Assembly: GCF_042453785.1 (NCBI RefSeq)
Contig: NC_091665.1
Location: forward strand, 31,335,001 to 31,399,000
Reading direction: 5' to 3'
DNA length: 64,000 nucleotides
DNA from: Malus domestica
Taxonomy: Eukaryota; Streptophyta; Magnoliopsida; Rosales; Rosaceae
The position numbers were made by a program, and so were the translations under genes. A model generated the notes under the pieces. That model saw nothing but the letters and a program-made list of their open reading frames with translations. It made no database searches and was not told the DNA's origin. Below, in pieces: positions 1 through 10,132 of the stretch; the first letter of the stretch is position 1, and the number at the start of each line of letters is the position of its first letter.

Positions 1-39
1 GGAAGCCATGGTTTGGGTTCAGATGGGTTTGCTGGGATC

Positions 40-106
40 GAATTCGAAGAGAGGGAGGCTACAGGAGGGAGGAACGAATTCAAAGAGAGGGAGGCTACGG
101 GAGAGA
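40..106. repeat. Short tandem direct repeat, 36-bp period
   Basis: Two adjacent copies of a purine-rich unit beginning GAATTC and containing AGAGAGGGAGGCTAC start at about 40 and 76. The surrounding reading frame (13-366) is open for 117 codons, but it runs into the MITE at 171-345 and looks like no known protein, so I do not call a gene. Confidence 0.6.
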
Positions 107-170
107 GAGGAAGGGTAGACAGGGGAATTAATGAAAAAGATGAGGGGTATTGTTGTCCAAAAAATTATAA

Positions 171-345
171 ATTTGTGTTCCATGGGATGGAACAACCCGT
201 TCCAGGGGGGTATGTGGAACCAAAATTTAACCCATTTTCGTTCCGTGGGACAGGCGTTCCACACAATTTAAGCACACCAAACGTGGGACGGAACGCATCC
301 GTCCCACTCTGTTCCGTCCCGTCCCACGTACCAAACGCACCCTCT
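171..345. repeat. MITE-like repeat, GGGACGGAACG family, copy 1
   Basis: A segment dense in GTTCC/GGAAC and GGGACGGAAC motifs that can fold on itself. It ends in CCCACGTACCAAACG. A second, diverged copy lies at 14389-14570 with the same order of motifs (TTTGTGTTC, CACCAAACGT, CCCACGTACCAAA). I see no coding capacity. The superfamily is not proven; the CAAACG flank style suggests a hAT-like MITE, which is inference. Confidence 0.55.
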
Positions 346-478
346 GTGAACATCTCTATTTATTAAAGATAAAATGACAAAAACATCCTCAATTATTGTC
401 AAATTATTTTGGCCAATTGTTTATTAAATTAAGGGTATTTTTGTCATTTTTGTCCTTGTTTAATATAGATTTTCAAGC

Positions 479-605
479 AATGACCAAAATGATTTACGGT
501 GGACAAACTCAGGAACCACTTCTATCGATTTCAAATCTTCGAGACTAAAGTAAGGAGTTATAACAATCTCAAATACCAGTTTGGCTAAAATGCCTTTTTT
601 CCATT
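479..605. repeat. Relic of the foldback element end (see 2604-3601)
   Basis: The stretch from TGACCAAAATGAT through CACTTCTATCGATTT to GGCTAAAATGCC follows, base group by base group, the right terminal 120 bp of the foldback element ending at 3601, with about a quarter of positions changed. It is an old, broken copy of the same family. Confidence 0.6.
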
Positions 606-2594
606 AGTTAGGATTTGTGCTTTCAATTACTCTATTTCACAATAATTTATGTTGTGTTTTGATAAATTTAAACTAGCAGATGCCCACACACATTGTGTGT
701 TAACAATTTCATTTCATTTTGTTTTTTATTATGAAGTGGGATAAGTTTTTAAAATTCTAAAAAAAAATCAGTTATGAGAATTAGGATAATGATGTTCTTC
801 TAACGTGGGAATAGCTTTTATTTTATTTTTAGTTTTTAAATACGGCATGTTATACTAACTTGACTATGAGGTTGCTGTAAAAACAGCAAAATTTATGTTC
901 ATGTAATTACTAAATTGCCTGTATTTTTTACTTGATTTCAGTTTGGTGAGGGGGTTAAAATGATAATTTCTTGAAGTTTTGGTTGACAAACTGGGTTTTA
1001 TTAATAGGTAGTGTAGATTAAGATAAGTTATTTTATACTTAAAGAAACTAATAAGTTTCACATTAAAATCGGTTATTTTATACTTAAACAACAATGTATT
1101 ATATTGCTACAAAGGATGTTAATAAAAGTGTTTTTACTAGAACTGCTTCTAATCATGTTTTTTAAGACACAATTTCAAACAAGCCCGTTATATCTATTTA
1201 TAACTCATCTGAGTTTAAATGAGTAAAAATGCCACAAAACCGAGTTTAAAAGAAAATTGACAAGGCATGTACCAAAAATAAAAAATATATATTTGGGTTT
1301 AATGGGCTTCGAAGAAAGAAATGACTTGGCATTACTACGAGTGGTACTCAAGTTTCGTCTATAGACTAGACACCCATTAATTTTATTTAAAAGTACAATG
1401 ACTCTTATACTCGTGTATAAAAAAACTACCAAAATGAGCTTAATGATTTCTTAAAGAAAACAATTATTTTCTTTGGACAATGTAGTCACCAAACGACTGA
1501 TGAATTTCACGACTGTTGAATTTTACTTTATCGTGCTTATTTAATTCACGTTGTCATGCTTCTCTGAAAGTGTACTCAAATAGCACGATGAAAAACATAG
1601 CGACAATCTTGAAAACAACAACGTAAGTTTTTTGCATTTACTTATTCTATTCTTAAGTTCATATTCTTTGTGATGATGTTGGATACACCATAGTTTGTAA
1701 GAACCTTGTTGGATTAATACCCCAAATCCAGATGGTATGCTCTGCAATCAAATTGACATTTTTTTTAAAGGAATCAAATAAAGAAACAAATTTCAAATCG
1801 AGTCTTCTTAGAAGTTTAGTAAATTATTTTGAGTGTCTAAAGAAATGTGTGAAAGTAAATTGAGTTTCCAAAGAAAGAAAAAAAGTTGTCCAAAGACAAA
1901 ACTTGAGTGTACGGAGAACCACTCCAATACTTTACCCAAAAACAAATGAGGTGGGATCTGAGATGGGTTGCAATACCGAACAGGATGAGGCAATTGGGCT
2001 TTTTGATATATTTAGAAGGATTTAGCTACCAACCCGACTTCTAACCTTGTTTGCTTTGGAAAATGGTTTTCACACTTCCTTTGTACACAGTACACTATTG
2101 TTTTTGTTTATCTTTGTCTTCGATTTTTTTTTTTTTTCATTTAAATGTCAAGGATAAACAAAGTTGTGTAATGGGAGAAAAAAGTAAACATGAATTAGTT
2201 TTTTACTTTGTGTTGTTCGTTCTCCTTTTGTATTTACATATGCATATCACAGTTACAAAATAAAATAAAATACGATAAAACTTATATATATATATATATA
2301 TATATAAGTGAAAGAGGATGGAAAACTAATACCAAAATAATTATTTGAAATTTATATATTGATCTTAATGGTAATATTATTATCGAGATTTTATTTGGAA
2401 GAGAATTGTTTATTTGTTAATACAGATCAATATGATTCTGTGTTGTCAATAGTATTTGTGTGTCATGTGTGTTTTTCTTATAAAGTAATGTTTATGCAAC
2501 GATTTGTCAATATGCAATGATATTTATCAATAACTGATTGTGTGTTGTCAATACACGCATAATATATTTGATGGTGTATTTTTCTTATACAATA
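606..2594. other. AT-rich intergenic DNA, no gene seen
   Basis: About 2 kb of A+T-rich sequence with only short, shadow-like open frames and no domain I recognise. It holds poly-A/T runs and a (TA)n microsatellite at about 2283-2306. No promoter or RNA gene could be supported. Confidence 0.6.
2283..2306. repeat. (TA)n microsatellite
   Basis: About 12 perfect TA dinucleotides in AT-rich intergenic DNA. Confidence 0.9.
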
Positions 2595-2603
2595 TTTATA
2601 CTA

Positions 2604-3601
2604 GGGTAAATTGCCAAAATGGTCCCTGAGATTCCAAATCGATAAAAGTGGTCCCTAAGATTGTCCACCATCCATCATTTTGGTCATTCTATTAAAAATT
2701 CTGTTAAGTGTCCGGAGCTCTTGGCCCGAAGTTTGAGCAATTTTCAAAGCTTCGTAACTCAATCGTTTCTTAACCAAATTCGACCCATAATATATCAAAA
2801 TTAAGATAGGAAAGTGTAGAATAAGATTATACCTATTTCAAAGCCCAATGGTTACCGGAGATTACTGGAAAATAGCCTCAAAATTGACTGGTCCGAGTGA
2901 AAACTTGAAAACTCGCTGGAAACTGGGTAAACGTTAAACGTTCATAACTTCTTCATTACTCAACGAAATCAAGTGATTTAAAAACTAAAATCATACTTCA
3001 CGATGAGACGAAGAGAATGGTACCTTTTTAGATGGATAAATCTCCGTGGTTTGGCCGGAAAACGGCTCGAAATTGGCTAACTCGAGACCAAGACATCCAC
3101 TTTTGAGCCGTTTTTCGGCCAAACCAAGGCGAGTTAGCCATCGAAAAAGGTACCATTCTCTTCGTCTCGTTGAGAAGTATGATTTTCGTTTTTGAATCAC
3201 TTGATTTCGTTGAGTATTGAAGAAGTTATGAACGTTTAAAGTTTACCTATTTTCCGGCGAGTTTTCAAGTTTTCACTCGGACCAGTCAACTTTGAGGCTA
3301 TTTTCTGGTAATCTCTGGCAAACATTGGGCTTTGAAATAGGTATAATATTATTCTACACTTTCCTATCTTCATATTGATATATTATGGGTCGAATTTGGT
3401 TAATAAACGATTGAGTTATGAAGCTTTGAAAATTGCCTAAATTTCCGGCCAAGAGCTCCAAGAAACTTAACGGAGTTTTTAACGGAATGACCAAAATGAT
3501 GGATGGTGCACAATCTCAAGGACCACTTTTATCGATTTGGAATCTCAGGGACCAATGTGATGAGTTATGCAAATCTCAGGGACTATTTTGGCGATTTACC
3601 C
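2604..3601. mobile_element. Mutator-type foldback element with 9-bp target duplication
   Basis: A 998-bp near-palindrome. It begins GGGTAAATTGCCAAAATGG and ends with the inverse, GGCGATTTACCC. Both sides carry the identical 9 bp TTTATACTA (2595-2603 and 3602-3610). The two arms of about 450 bp pair almost throughout and meet at a loop near 3060-3110, which contains ATTCTCTTCGTCTCG and its inverse. The right arm carries one extra repeat of the terminal 'GTCCCTGAGATT' unit. There is no transposase frame, so it is non-autonomous. A 9-bp duplication with long inverted arms is the signature of Mutator-like foldback elements (established knowledge); the family name is inference. Confidence 0.85.
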
Positions 3602-3624
3602 TTTATACTAAGGTGTAGGGATTT

Positions 3625-3745
3625 TGCATGTAGTCCAATATCTTTGTGGATAGGATGTTGAGTTTCCACTCATGCGTCATGGATTTGAAACTCTCTCTTT
3701 CCTAACTTATTGTAATGGTTTCGAACCCTCCCCCTCCCCTTAAAG
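3625..3745 (+). repeat. SINE-like repeat, copy 1
   Basis: The core GTAGTCCAATATCTTTGTGGATAG, followed about 45 bp later by GGATTTGAAACTC and a tail rich in A and G, recurs on the minus strand at 15645-15765 and 45945-46045. The spacing of a box-A-like and a box-B-like (GTTCGAAAC-type) segment suggests a tRNA-derived SINE. That assignment is inference; the three-copy homology is seen directly. Confidence 0.5.
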
Positions 3746-4576
3746 AAAAAGAAAAAAGAAAAAGAAAAACTAAGGTGTAGGAAGTTTGGGTTAAGCATAC
3801 AACGTACAAAGTCATTTTAGTGAACTCATTATGACTATGTATGAGAATTAAGCTTAAGACCTACCAGTTACAAGTAGAGAAAAACATTACAACAAGTAAT
3901 ATATTTTTGTATTTTTAATCACCATAAAAATTTAAAGACGACCTAATTCTTTAATGCTCACAAATTTTGAGTGATGACTCAAGTTTTGAACCACAAAATT
4001 AATGAACAAGCATATATATATATTTAACCTTTTGGGTTACAAATTATAGAACATAGCAGTTGTAGTGTCCGTTAACAATAAGCAAACATTTGTTGGCCTA
4101 ACTATTTTGAAAGATTTTATGCTCTATTCACAATGAATGTATGGATTAAGTTAAACCATTCCTAAACCACAATTATCAACCATCGTACGTACTCTCTTTC
4201 TTATCCTACTTAAGTTGCCAAATAAATACATGATATATATCGATAAGGCAGTAGTTAAATACCTAATTTAATTAATATCTTTAGCTCCATACCATGATGT
4301 GTGGTCAAGAAGATTAAACTCAAAGATAACCATTTTAGTACGTTTTCTAAAACTATTTACTGATGATTTGTAGCCAAATACACAATACACTTGGCAGCCG
4401 TATGTGGGATGGATGACAAAATGTACAAACCAAAAACACCCTGAGTTGAAAAATCTTTTGCACTAATTTATGACATTATATTAGTGATTTTGCATGCCTT
4501 CCCAATAAATTATGGTTAAAACCATTTCACGTCGGAATAGACCATTGAGGTTATGAACACAAGTTATGTAGTATTT

Positions 4577-4735
4577 AAGGGGTGTGATATCCACATACCC
4601 CTTTTTACTTCTCCCACACTCTTTTGATTTTCGGCCGTTGGATCGGATGAATTGAAGAAAATCAACAGACAAAAATTAACAAGGGGTGTGTGAGAAGTAA
4701 AAACGGATGTGTGGATAGCACACCCTTACCCTATA
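4577..4735. mobile_element. MITE with GGGGTGTGxTATCCACA inverted ends, copy 1
   Basis: The left end AAGGGGTGTGATATCCACA and the right end TGTGGATAGCACACCCTTA are inverted repeats that pair for about 40 bp (including CTTTTTACTTCTC / GAGAAGTAAAAA). The middle carries GGATCGGATGAATTGAAGAA. Older copies lie at 18287-18430 and 30590-30740. Non-coding. Confidence 0.7.
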
Positions 4736-5761
4736 TTAATTTACGTGTTCTAATCAGAATAAAAGACATAGCTAATATATCTTATTTTAAAAAAGAAAAA
4801 AATTAAATTTACTTATTATAATTTGAGTCGAATAATAACATCAAAATACTAGTATTCTGAATAGACTCAAAAATTGCTCTTCGAAGAAGAGAAAAAGTCA
4901 AAACAATTTGTTTAAGGTTTTCTTGGCCGCTAGAGAAGAACAAACTTTGAAGCTCAAAGTAAAATAAAGTGCCAAAATTATGTGGCAGGTGTGTTTTCTA
5001 TTCCAAATTAATCAAAACCCATCCCTCAACAATCCAACAAGTTAGGATACATCTGACGACAACTCAAGGGTTTTATTGAAGCTCTCATTACTTAAGTCGC
5101 ACGCTTCAGCATGTTCAATGAGAGACGGACACGTAGACACCATGAACAAATTACAAAAGTGCTTCTCTCTCTTCTAGGGTTATAGTTCTTAAACCCGTAA
5201 AACTTTTGGATTAAGACCTAACACAGGGCGAAAAACCCTAACAAATACAGTGAACCAAATTTTCTTCGATGTCATGGACAAACAAACATACCGGTATTCT
5301 AATCCCACTGGTCCTGGTGCATGATATAAGTGTGGATGCTTCATCTTTATTTGATTGAATTAATGTTAATTTGCCTAGGCTATATCTTATCCTTTACGTG
5401 ACCCTTAAGCCAATCAAAGCTTTAGAAATAAAGGACAAGATATACACTATTACATAAATCGAAACTGTATTTTCTCAAAGAACAATGTTAGATAGTTCAG
5501 ATTGGCAAATGATGTGTACATATCATGTCAATTAATGAATTTACCTCATCGTATGTTAGTTATGTGAATCATTTGCTACATCATATTGTTCACTAATGTA
5601 GTATAACAATGTGATTTCCCTAATATTATTCTTTCTCAAAAATCGTGGAGTGTTCAAATGAATACGCAAGGTGCAAGCATATATATATATATTATATGTC
5701 AAAAGTGGATAACGTACGTTTGCATGGTGACATGCATGAGCCATCCCATTTTAATTGGGTG

Positions 5762-5767
5762 ACATAC

Positions 5768-5818
<51 letters not shown>
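5762..5818. repeat. Compound (ACAT)n(TA)n microsatellite
   Basis: About four or five ACAT units run directly into about 19 TA dinucleotides. A highly variable marker type of locus. Confidence 0.9.
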
Positions 5819-5821
<3 letters not shown>

Positions 5822-6860
5822 CTATGCTATGATCAACACATAAAACATACGATAAATATATATTTTATTAAGTAAAACTATTTGGACCAATCAGAGCATG
5901 TATATCTAAATAGCACCATTCTATATTATTGCAAGGATAAAATAAGTGTGCATATCTCAATCCGAGCATATGCCCCGCACGTTAGAGAGTAAAAGTTGGG
6001 AAAATCATGTTCCGGTCTGTATATAGGGCATGGTTCTTATTAAGAGATGTGTATTATATTGTACTTGATTCAAAACCACAATCCTAGCGATTTTTACCTC
6101 TCGAATATAAAGTTCAAATGTGATAAGGGATTGACTGATACCAATCGAGTATTAATTTACAATACCTTTTATATTGACAATAGATCAACCACTCAAATAC
6201 CGACAATGTATTAGGTGTTCTGGATTATTATATCTAGTACCCAAAAAAATTTCCCAATACGAAGTTTAAAAGGATTCAATTGAAATTTTGAAAGTGTTTA
6301 AAATTTTATGAGTATTCAGTCTAAATTTTGAACAAGTTTTATAGAACTCTATACAAATCCAAGTGCCTTAATCAATTAGAATTTTAAGAGATTTTGAAAA
6401 ATTCCATAAAAATCTTACTAGTACAATGAGGATTTTTAAAAAGTATGAAGGTTCGGGTGTATAATCATGAACTAATTTTAATTTTTTTTTAAATAATAAT
6501 TTTGGTAGATCTTCCAAGAATTTCTTAGTTTATTTTAACCCTTGGCAAATCATGCTTCTATAGAGTCCATTTAAACCCATCGAACCTTCATACATTTAAA
6601 CTATTTCATGCATTTAAAATAGTCTTTTAAATCCAAAAAGTTGAACCGAATTAATCTATATTTTTCAAATATTAACTAATACATGCAACGACTTTAGGTG
6701 GTAACATAAGGGATGCATGGCGCAGAAAGTCATAGACCGGCCAAGAGATCATTTCGTCTGAATCTGTCAATGTCCGAGAACCCATACCTCAAGAGCCCTT
6801 CCTTATACAAGACGACACAGTACACAACAACCGCCGCCAATACCCTTCTCTTCCGCTGCC

Positions 6861-6869
6861 TATAAATAC
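6861..6869 (+). promoter_or_regulatory. TATA box of the polygalacturonase gene
   Basis: TATAAATAC lies about 340 bp before the chosen start codon. Transcription would then begin near 6890-6895, giving a leader of about 310 nt. A start there falls just after the in-frame upstream ATG at 6883, which would keep that longer N-terminal extension out of the protein (inference). Confidence 0.65.
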
Positions 6870-7203
6870 CAACGGAAATCTCATGACATTCTCATCAAAT
6901 TCAAATCATCATCACTTGGAATACATCAAAATCCATACATTTCTAGCTACAAACCTAATTACGTTTCCAATATCCCATCACATTGCATTCCTCAAAAATA
7001 TTATCAGCCTTCAGTTGGGGTTTATTATCCTTTGTGACCCTTCTGTTTGTAATTTGTTCGCTTTGAAAGACGATTTATTAGGTGTTTCTAGGCCTTGTGT
7101 CATCTTGCAATTTCTTTTGGTAGTCCCGTATCTCACCAAAAAAAATTATTACCGACCTTTTGGGTTATTCTGTCTCTCTTTTACACCAAAAAAGAAAGCA
7201 TCA

Positions 7204-9617
7204 ATGGCTTTACAAACACATTTGTTATGGTCATTTGTTGTTCTTTTTGTTGTTTCCTTTGGTACAACTTCATGTTATGGTACTAGTTTCCAGGAGGTCA
7301 ACTCTCTTCATAGTTACGTTGACCATGTTGATAAAGAGTCTGGCTACAATTCTAGGGCTTATCCTTCATACATGGACACTATTGAAGGTTTCAAGTTCAT
7401 GGAATTGATCAGGCCAAGACCTCAGCTCTTCAGTTCAAGGAAGCTCAACAAAATCACCAGTGGCATAGCGACATCATCAGCTCCGTCCAAAACGATTAGC
7501 GTTGACGATTTTGGAGCTAAAGGGAATGGTGCTGATGACACACAGGTATATACATTATACATGATGGGCTCATAGGCTTAATAATATCAGTATATTCATA
7601 TGGTGATGCTAACTGTAACAACCTTCTGGTTGCATTTCTGTTTATGTGAAAGATGTGTCTGTAATGTTTTGTACAAATTAGTAGTTAGTAATGCGTAGGT
7701 GTAATTTGGATCTAACCCATTAACGATTTACCGATCAGTAAATGTGATACAACTAGCAACACTTAAGTGTTTAATTTGGTTGAACCGAAAAAATAAAAGT
7801 TTATATATGAGTTTGTATAATATTGTTCAATTTTGTTTCTTTGTATGTGTTGGTTTAGGCATTTGTGAAGGCATGGAAGGCAGCTTGTTCTTCCAGTGGA
7901 GCAATAGTTCTTGTGGTGCCACAGAAAAGCTATCTTGTTGGGCCAATTGAATTCTCAGGCCCCTGCAAATCTCGACTTACAATGCAGGTAATTATTAATT
8001 CAGATAATTTGTGTGTTATCTATATGTGAATGTGAATTTGAACTATAAATTTTGAAGATTATAATTAACTAATATTGCTTAAATATTTGGACAAATTCAG
8101 ATTTATGGAACCATAGAAGCATCAGAAAACCGATCAATCTACAAAGACCTAGACCACTGGCTCATGTTTGACAACGTCCAAAACGTACTAGTTGTTGGTC
8201 CTGGAACCATCAATGGCAATGGAAACATATGGTGGAAAAACTCATGCAAAAGAAAGCCTCAGGTACGTATGTACTAATTAATCAAATTATTAGCTTTAAT
8301 TAATACTAATCATGTACTAATTACAATCTCCTTCATTGATTTACAGCCCCCTTGCGGTAAACAAGCCCCCACGGTACGTGTATATACGTACTTTTAATCT
8401 AAATTTTTATGTGAATTTTGATTAATGAAGCACGATTAAGTTTGGAACTAATTAAGGTTGTACATGCAATCTGCAGGCTGTGACCTTCAACAGGTGCAAT
8501 AACTTGGTGGTGAAGAATCTGAAGATCCAAGACGCTCAACAAATGCATGTTAGATTCCAAAACTGCTTCAATGTTCAAGCTTCCCGTCTCACAGTAACTG
8601 CACCTGAGGATAGCCCCAATACTGATGGAATTCATGTTACAAATACCCAGAACATCACTATCTCGAGCTCGGTTATAGGAACAGGTGTGACATAGCTCGT
8701 GATGCTTTCATCATTTTGGTATTTCGCGTTCGAAAAATACATATGATCATCTATACATTAAGATAAAAAAAATTAATCCATATTATACATAAGTTTAACA
8801 ACAATTTCTTCATTTGTGTTTTGAAGGTGATGACTGTATTTCTATTGTAAGTGGGTCTCAAAGAGTTCAAGCCAGAGACATAACTTGTGGGCCAGGCCAT
8901 GGAATCAGGTAATTTACAACCCTAGTCTCAAACTTCTTCAAAAAGTCATTCTGCAATTTCTCTCGTCAACATATAATCAATGATTATTTTCGTAGAGAGA
9001 AGTGTGAGATGACTTTTTTATAGTGCTAATAACAGCTAACCAGTAAATATTTCAATATATATTAATGGTGGTTTTAATTTTGTGATCAGTATTGGTAGCT
9101 TGGGAAAAGACGGCTCAATAGACCATGTTTCAGGAGTATTTGTGAATGGAGCTAAACTTTCAGGAACCGCCAATGGACTCAGGATCAAGACATGGCAGGG
9201 AGGCTCAGGCAGTGCAACCAACATTGTTTTCCAGAATGTGCAAATGAATGATGTCACCAACCCCATCATAATCGACCAGAACTACTGTGACCACATAACC
9301 AAAGACTGCAAACAACAGGTAATATTAACCAACTAATTAGTTTCTAATCATTCCGTTAATTTATCCGGCGACGAAACCCTAATAACTTTCTTGATCGTTT
9401 AACTTTGTTATGGCAGAAATCGGCGGTTCAAGTGAAAAATGTGTTGTACCAAAACATTAGAGGAACAGGTGTTATCGGCGACGCGATAACGTTTAACTGT
9501 AGCCAAAGTGTTCCTTGTCAGGGGATTGTGCTGCAAAATATTCAACTGCAGAATGGAAGAGCTGAATGCAACGATGTTCAGCCTGCTTACAAAGGAGTTG
9601 TCTCTCCAAGATGTTAA
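7204..9617 (+). CDS. Polygalacturonase (pectinase), close to apple ripening PG
   Basis: An endo-polygalacturonase of glycosyl hydrolase family 28 that cuts homogalacturonan in the cell wall during softening. Eight exons join in frame: 7204-7545, 7859-7987, 8101-8262, 8347-8373, 8477-8684, 8827-8908, 9090-9318 and 9417-9617. The product is 459 aa, the normal size for the family. Residues 1-26 or so form a signal peptide (LLWSFVVLFVVSF), followed by a propeptide; the beta-helix starts near ISVDDFGAKGNG. All four signature motifs are intact: NTDG (268-271), GDD (290-292), GHG (313-315) and RIK (348-350). Exon 4 is a 27-nt micro-exon (PPCGKQAPT). The protein strongly resembles the apple fruit-ripening polygalacturonase, which is recalled knowledge and not a search. 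Nothing suggests a pseudogene. It is convergent with the NPGR2-like gene. Confidence 0.93.
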
Positions 9618-10132
9618 AAACTAGAGCTCATAATTAAGGGCATTGTGAAATAGTTTATGCATTCTTGTACCAAATAGCACATAAATAATTGTTTGTTGGT
9701 TGGTTTGTAATTTTATGTTTAATTTGTCATGTACATAAACATATTCATAAAGAAAAAGATACAACCGTGTCTACTTTGTTGGAAGAAGTTCTGCGTTCAA
9801 ATATTGTGAACAAATGTTGATAAAAATAGAAAACAAAGAAAGTTCGAGTCAACTTGGCCCGACTAGCCTAACCCGAGTAACCTCTCTCCGACGAGAGAGC
9901 CTTCCAACCAAGGTTTCTCCACCATAAGGCTCGAATCGTTACTGTATTTTGGCTGTGGCCGGGATTCCTTATATCTCTACTTGTATCCCAGCCGTATGAC
10001 ACAGCCTGAGAATGGTTAACTCAACCTTGTCTGAAATCGGATTTTCATTTTCATTGTCTAAGAGGGCGTGTGTGGATGGGAAAGAAGTTCGAAGTTGACA
10101 GAAATGAAAGGTTTGCACAAATGTACGTGTGG
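9618..10132. other. Gap between two convergent genes
   Basis: The 3' flanks of the polygalacturonase (+) and the NPGR2-like gene (-). AT-rich near the first stop, with AATAAAT-like and ATAAA-like stretches that could act in polyadenylation. No open frame of note. Confidence 0.5.

Larger units (their letters stand above)
3750..6850. other. AT-rich intergenic DNA upstream of the polygalacturonase
   Basis: No coding region I can support. It contains a MITE (4577-4735) and a compound microsatellite (5762-5818). The last few hundred bases before 6860 should act as the polygalacturonase promoter. No regulatory element other than the TATA box could be assigned with confidence. Confidence 0.55.

Noticed and set aside
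13-366. 117-codon open frame at the left edge
   Set aside because: It runs through a tandem repeat and a MITE and resembles no known protein.
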